A DNA stretch of 10,433 nucleotides, taken from NCBI GenBank assembly GCA_013811715.1, contig JACCUS010000024.1:1-10433 (forward strand), in the 5' to 3' direction. The position numbers were made by a program, and so were the translations under genes. Each line of letters starts with the position of its first letter. The stretch's first letter is position 1. The notes under the pieces are model-generated. The model searched no databases and had not been told where the DNA came from. It worked only from the letters and a program-made list of their open reading frames with translations. Below are positions 6,721-10,433 of the stretch, one piece after another. Origin of the DNA: Nocardioidaceae bacterium (GTDB lineage Bacteria > Actinomycetota > Actinomycetes > Propionibacteriales > Nocardioidaceae).

Positions 6721-7365
6721 CTAGGCGGCTGGGTCGGTGATTGCGACGTCCAGCGAACGCACCTGAACTATGGCCCGCAGCAGCACGTCTCTCCGCGGAT
6801 CCGCCACTCCCCCGAGCCAATGCTGGGGACGCTCGCTCAGCGGCGCCAACTCCCGACGAGCCAGCACGGCTTCGACGGCCTTGCGGTCACCGCCAGTCGC
6901 CACCAGGTCGAGCCGCGACACGATCGGCGAAAGGAGTCGATCGGCGTGCTCGGCTGCCGCGTCGAACGCGGCTTTGGCCTGGTTGTCCCGGCGCCGGGCG
7001 AAGCGCTGCTGCGACCAGCCGCCGGCCTTGGAGCGCCCTTGCACGTGGCGCTTGCCCACCTTGGAGTCGCGGGTCTCGGTCCCAGTCAGGTGTGCCACGG
7101 CGAAGCCTCCGCGCCGTACGAGCAGTATCCCGACCTCCCATGGCTGCCGCAGATGGGCTATCAGTCCCTGCAGCGACGCGTCGGTCAACGGCGCGAAGGG
7201 CACCGGCATGACGACTTCGGTACCGTCCGGGCTGCGGGCCGTGACCGAGTCGGGCGATACGGCCCACCGTGTGTCGGGGTGGGCGGTGTCGTACCGGTCG
7301 ATCCAGCCGGCTAGCCGCTCGAACGGGACCGCTACCCGGCGTGGCGCGCCGCCGGCGTCAGGCAG
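6721..7365 (-). CDS. acVLRF1-like peptidyl-tRNA hydrolase (Vms1/eRF1-type fold), start codon uncertain
   Basis: The product resembles actinobacterial Vms1-like release factors, which are related to eRF1 and are thought to cut peptidyl-tRNA on stalled ribosomes. The main mark is GGWSQQRFARRRDNQA (residues 115-130 counted from 7365), the place of the catalytic glutamine loop in this superfamily. A C-terminal helical region and RPQHWLGGVADPRRDVL follow. The first ordinary start codon is ATG 7209 (162 residues). However, the same frame stays family-like for about 50 codons upstream (RRVAVPFERLAGWIDRYD) back to a TAG at 7399-7401, with no ATG, GTG or TTG. The only near-cognate start is CTG 7365, giving 214 residues and overlapping the upstream stop by 8 nt. 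So this is either an unusual CTG start, a mutated start, or a short 162-residue form. The family assignment is from memory of the motif. Confidence 0.68.
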   Translation of the reverse strand: MPDAGGAPRRVAVPFERLAGWIDRYDTAHPDTRWAVSPDSVTARSPDGTEVVMPVPFAPLTDASLQGLIAHLRQPWEVGILLVRRGGFAVAHLTGTETRDSKVGKRHVQGRSKAGGWSQQRFARRRDNQAKAAFDAAAEHADRLLSPIVSRLDLVATGGDRKAVEAVLARRELAPLSERPQHWLGGVADPRRDVLLRAIVQVRSLDVAITDPAA

Positions 7366-8571
7366 CGGATCTGCGGTAGCCCGGCAACAGCTGGTCGACT
7401 ACAGCGTCGGTCTCCGCCTCCGCGCCCCGAGGCGAGCCGAAGCGCGCGATCGCGGCGTACATGTCGTCGGCGACCGCGCGTACGTCGGCACGTTCGGCGA
7501 ACTGGTTGGCCAGCGTCAGCGCGTCGCGCCAGATCTCCTCACAGGCGGGAGCGAGTCGCAGGCCCGCCATCAACGCGTTGCGGGCACGCATCGGGTTGCC
7601 CGCAGACGCGGTCAGCGAGGTGAGCCGGCGGGCGACGGCCACCCCGGCGACCCGCACATCGGCCTCGATCGTCTCGTAGGCCAGCCACCCGTAGCGTCCT
7701 GCGGGCAATCCTGTCCAGGCGGGGCCGGTAACGAGCGTCATCGCGAGCTCGAGATCACCGACCGGGTCGGACCCGGTCGCGGCCCGGTTCGCCAGGGCCC
7801 GGAACACGTCCCAGTCAACCCGGACACCGGAGGGGTTGAGCCGCCAGCGCCCCTCGCCGTCGATCGCCAACCGGGGCTCGCCGGCCGGGTGGTGCCAAGC
7901 CAGTTGGCGGCCGAAGCCAACGCACTGTCTCGAACCTCGTCGCTGACTCCGCGGGGCCAGATCGCCGCGGACAGCACGTTCGGGTGGGTTCCGTCCGGGT
8001 GCAGCGCCAGGTAGACGACCAGCTCGGTGAGCAGGTCGCGACGAGCCTCGTCGATCTCTCCCCGCCCGGTCACGCTCAGGTGCCCGAGGGTGGTGATCTC
8101 CACCGGCGTCCTCGCGGTCACGTCGAGGGCGTCGGGATCGATGATGGGCAGCGCGCTACCGCCGGCCGGGGCGTCGGGTCCGGTCGGGCCGCCGTCGCCG
8201 CCCTTGCGGATCTCCGCGTCGAAGACGCTCAACGCGTCCCGGTAGGTCTCCTTCGTGACCCGGTGACCGACCACGTCGATGCCCAGGGGGCCGCACCAGA
8301 GCCGCCCCTCGGACGAGGCGACCATCCTTACTTGTGCGCTCACGACGTCCCCCACCACGACAACGCCGATGGCGTTCCTGGGGTCGGCGGCGACCGCGGC
8401 GAGCCGACTCACATCGGCGGCGGACGGCACGCCGGACAGCACGATGAACTCTGGTGCCCACAGGCGCGGGTCCGGGTCGAGGAGCCGTCCGGTCCGCACC
8501 GAGTCGTACCCGTTCGCGGCGCAGGCACTGTGCTGACGGCGGCGCTTCGGCGCTGAGCTCGTGTGCGTCAT
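7358..8571 (-). pseudogene. C-terminal remnant of a BTAD/winged-helix domain protein, frameshifted
   Basis: One frame, open from about 8571 to 7880, encodes RLWAPEFIVLSGVPSAADV, a small alpha/beta segment, and a winged-helix-like stretch with LTELVVYLALHPDGTHPNVL and AAIWPRGVSDEVRDSALA. Near 7880-7905 homology moves to another frame with AIDGEGRWRLNPSGVRVDWD and a TPR-like BTAD domain (bacterial transcriptional activator domain), ending at TGA 7358-7360. The two parts join naturally, so a one- or two-base indel is likely. Related actinobacterial proteins I recall are around 1000 residues, with membrane and LysM segments in front; here only about 400 codons remain. ATG 8571 could serve as a new start but has only a weak Shine-Dalgarno. 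It lies 95 nt after sufT and overlaps the start of the acVLRF gene. Transcription may read through from the SUF operon, as I see no terminator. Confidence 0.72.
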
Positions 8572-8666
8572 CCACACTGTCGCGCGCAACACCAAGGCCG
8601 GCCGGGCCCTCGTGGCAGCGATCGCGACCGGCATCTCACTCGAGCTCGACTGGACGGCCAACCAGA

Positions 8667-9029
8667 TCAGACGTTGAAGCCGAGGGCGCGGAGCATCTCG
8701 CGGCCCTCGGCGGTGATCTTGTCGGGTCCCCATGGCGGCATCCAGACCCAGTTGATGCGGAAGCCGTTGACCAGGCCCTCGAGCGCCGTGCGGGTCTGGT
8801 CCTCGATCACGTCGGTCAACGGGCACGCTGCCGACGTCAACGTCATGTCGATCACCGCGCTGTTGGCCTCGTCAACAGCGACGTCGTAGATCAAGCCGAG
8901 GTCGACGACGTTGATGCCGAGCTCGGGGTCGACGACGTCCTTCAACGCCTCCAGCACATCGTCCTTGGCGACCGTCGAGCCTTCGGGGCTGAGGTCGACG
9001 TCGGGCAGGTCGGTCGTGTCGTTGGTCAT
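8667..9029 (-). CDS. sufT: SufT, MIP18/DUF59 metal-sulfur cluster assembly factor
   Basis: This 120-residue DUF59/MIP18-family protein has the core motif DPELGINVVDLGLIYD (34-49), TLTSAACPLT with the conserved Cys69, and the end segment MPPWGPDKIT (97-106). SufT proteins help mature Fe-S proteins and usually sit last in actinobacterial SUF operons, as here. It follows sufU by 2 nt. A longer open frame to 9101 overlaps sufU and is not used. ATG 9035 overlaps the sufU stop but lies immediately next to the ribosome binding site, while ATG 9029 is placed correctly for it. An acidic N-terminal tail of about 20 residues precedes the domain. It is cytosolic. Confidence 0.95.
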   Translation of the reverse strand: MTNDTTDLPDVDLSPEGSTVAKDDVLEALKDVVDPELGINVVDLGLIYDVAVDEANSAVIDMTLTSAACPLTDVIEDQTRTALEGLVNGFRINWVWMPPWGPDKITAEGREMLRALGFNV

Positions 9030-9031
9030 GT

Positions 9032-9478
9032 TCATACCTCCACATCGGCGACGGCCTTCGCCGTCGCGTCCTTCCAAGCCATCCAACCCAGCAGCGCGCA
9101 CTTCACCCGCGCTGGGAACTTCGCCACACCGGCGAACGCGATGCCGTCCTCGAGCACGTCCTCGTCAGGCTCCACCCTGCCACGACCCTGCATCAGGTCG
9201 ACGAAGACCTCATGTGTGTTCAGCGCCTGCTCCACTCGGCTGCCGATCATCAGGTCGGTCAACACCGACGTCGCCGCCTGCGAGATCGAGCAACCGAGGG
9301 CGTCGTACGACACGTCCTCGATGACGCCGTCGACCACGTGCACCCGTAGCGTCACCTCGTCGCCACACGTGGGATTGACATGGAACGCCTCTCCCTCGTA
9401 GGGCTCCCGCAGCCCGGCGTGGTGGGGTGATCGGTAGTGGTCGAGGATGATCTCCTGGTACAGGCTCTCCAGATCCAT
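9032..9478 (-). CDS. sufU: SufU, zinc-dependent sulfur acceptor / Fe-S assembly protein
   Basis: At 148 residues this has normal SufU length. The zinc ligands expected from Bacillus subtilis SufU are all visible: Cys38 and Asp40 in NPTCGDE, Cys63 in ALGCSIS, and Cys127 in RVKCALLGW. The spacer between the second and third cysteines includes the extra segment typical of SufU and absent from IscU scaffolds. SufU takes persulfide sulfur from SufS, by exchanging a zinc ligand, and passes it to the SufBCD scaffold. The start ATG 9478 overlaps the sufS stop by one base (TGATG), so the two are likely translationally coupled. GGGTGGGATC about 10 nt upstream may serve as Shine-Dalgarno. Confidence 0.97.
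   Translation of the reverse strand: MDLESLYQEIILDHYRSPHHAGLREPYEGEAFHVNPTCGDEVTLRVHVVDGVIEDVSYDALGCSISQAATSVLTDLMIGSRVEQALNTHEVFVDLMQGRGRVEPDEDVLEDGIAFAGVAKFPARVKCALLGWMAWKDATAKAVADVEV
9036..9041 (-). promoter_or_regulatory. Ribosome binding site deciding the sufT start
   Basis: On the minus strand GGAGGT is followed by 6 nt and then ATG 9029. The nearer ATG at 9035 directly abuts the site, so it cannot use it. The site lies within the last codons of sufU. Confidence 0.85.
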
Positions 9479-10433
9479 CAGCGCACCGATCCCACCCTGA
9501 AGAACCGCTTCACTTGCTCGATCCCGTCGACGAGCGCGTCGACCTCGGCCGGCGTCGTGTACAGGTAGAACGACGCGCGCGTGGAGGACTGCACGCCGAA
9601 CCGCGCATGCGCGGGCTTGGCGCAGTGGTGTCCCGCCCGCACCGCGATTCCCAACGAGTCGAGCACCTGGCTGACGTCATGTGGATGCACGCCGTCGACC
9701 TCGAAGCTGACCGCTGCCCCACGCTCGACGGCCTCGGTCGGGCCGAGGACCTTGAGGCCGCTGATCGCCGTCATCTGCTCGAGGGCGTACGCCGTGACGG
9801 CATGCTCGTGCGCCGCCACCTGCTCCATGCCGAGCGACCCCAGGTAGTCCACCGCCGCACCGAGCCCGATGGCCTGGGCGATCGGAGGGGTGCCGGCCTC
9901 GAACTTCGCCGGTGGCGCTGCCCACGTGGTGCTCTGCATCCGGACGGTCTCGATCGTGGACCCGCCGCCGAGGAACGGTGGCAGGTCCTCCAGCAGCTCA
10001 CGCCTCCCCCACAGAACGCCGATGCCGGTAGGCCCGACCATCTTGTGGCCGGTGAACGCGACGAAGTCAGCGCCCAGCGCGGCGAGGTCGACCGGGAACT
10101 GTGGAACCGCCTGGGACGCGTCAACAACGACGAGTGCCCCCACCTCATGCGCCCGTCGGGTCAGCTCAGCGACCGGGTTGACAGTGCCGAGCATGTTAGA
10201 GACCCACCCGACCGCGACCACCTTGGTGCGCTCGGTGATCAGGTCGTCGATGTCGGACAGGTCGAGCCTGCCCTCGTCGGTCAGTCCGAACCATCGCAGG
10301 GTGGCTCCGCTGCGCTCGGCCAACAGCTGCCACGGGACGATGTTGGAGTGGTGCTCCATCTCGGTGATCACGATCTCGTCGCCCGCACCGACCGCCAGGT
10401 CGCCCCGCGCCCAGGCCAGCACGTTCGCGACCA
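9478..10433 (-). CDS. sufS: SufS, type II cysteine desulfurase (5' end outside window)
   Basis: About 317 C-terminal residues are present; the first 100 or so of a roughly 415-residue family lie beyond base 10433. Visible marks are TEMEHHSNIVPWQ (PLP stacking His), VVDASQAVPQ with the PLP Asp, the Schiff-base lysine in FTGHKMVG (Lys codon 10042-10044), the catalytic cysteine in AGHHCAKP (Cys codon 9622-9624), and SSTRASFYLYTT near the end. The last motif is usually YNT and reads YTT here. SufS removes sulfur from cysteine as a persulfide, giving alanine, and hands it to SufU. The stop overlaps the sufU start by one base. GTG 10422 is an internal valine and not a start, because the same frame runs on to the window edge with a family-like sequence. 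Confidence 0.97.
   Translation of the reverse strand, partial: VANVLAWARGDLAVGAGDEIVITEMEHHSNIVPWQLLAERSGATLRWFGLTDEGRLDLSDIDDLITERTKVVAVGWVSNMLGTVNPVAELTRRAHEVGALVVVDASQAVPQFPVDLAALGADFVAFTGHKMVGPTGIGVLWGRRELLEDLPPFLGGGSTIETVRMQSTTWAAPPAKFEAGTPPIAQAIGLGAAVDYLGSLGMEQVAAHEHAVTAYALEQMTAISGLKVLGPTEAVERGAAVSFEVDGVHPHDVSQVLDSLGIAVRAGHHCAKPAHARFGVQSSTRASFYLYTTPAEVDALVDGIEQVKRFFRVGSVR

Noticed and set aside
8572..8826. Extending the BTAD remnant upstream to 8826
   Set aside because: The first part of that open frame overlaps sufT in another frame and has no resemblance to the BTAD family.
8454..9401. Plus-strand ORF of 315 codons
   Set aside because: It is antisense to sufT and sufU with low-complexity translation.

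Overview
The window is high-GC DNA with strong G/C preference at third codon positions. It carries the 3' half of an actinobacterial-type SUF iron-sulfur operon and Actinobacteria-typical families: an acVLRF1-like peptidyl-tRNA hydrolase, a DUF4037 protein and a BTAD-domain protein. It is best read as chromosomal DNA of an actinobacterium, possibly Nocardioidaceae or a relative. That lineage guess rests on remembered family features, not on a search.

Right side (10433 down to 8667, minus strand): a tightly packed SUF block, sufS (5' end outside the window) - sufU - sufT. sufS and sufU overlap by one base. sufT starts 2 nt after sufU, and a ribosome binding site inside the end of sufU fixes its start. 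SufS is the PLP cysteine desulfurase, SufU the zinc-dependent sulfur acceptor, and SufT a MIP18/DUF59 Fe-S maturation factor.

Middle (8571 to 6721, minus strand): a damaged stretch. A BTAD/winged-helix gene survives only as a C-terminal part and is frameshifted near 7880-7905. It runs into an acVLRF1-like gene whose conserved N-terminus has no ATG, GTG or TTG start. On the plus strand an alpha/beta hydrolase (5811-6656) faces this pair convergently and is divergent from the next operon. The divergent spacer at about 5633-5810 holds a 9-bp perfect inverted repeat flanked by plausible -10 boxes for both directions.

Left side (5632 to 1289, minus strand): a three-gene operon, ABC-F translation factor - crotonase-fold protein - ABC exporter, with gaps of 33 and 21 nt. 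An ABC-F/enoyl-CoA hydratase pair near the SUF genes recalls Mycobacterium tuberculosis (Rv1472 echA12 / Rv1473 downstream of Rv1460-Rv1466). Between the exporter and a convergent plus-strand DUF4037 gene (46-1088, frameshifted near 322-336) lies a six-copy, roughly 22-bp tandem repeat. Most copies contain a small perfect palindrome.

I do not see a clearly new multi-gene system. The points most worth checking are the palindromic repeat array, the broken genes and missing start codon, the divergent-promoter inverted repeat, and the grouping of two ribosome-associated families (ABC-F and acVLRF).
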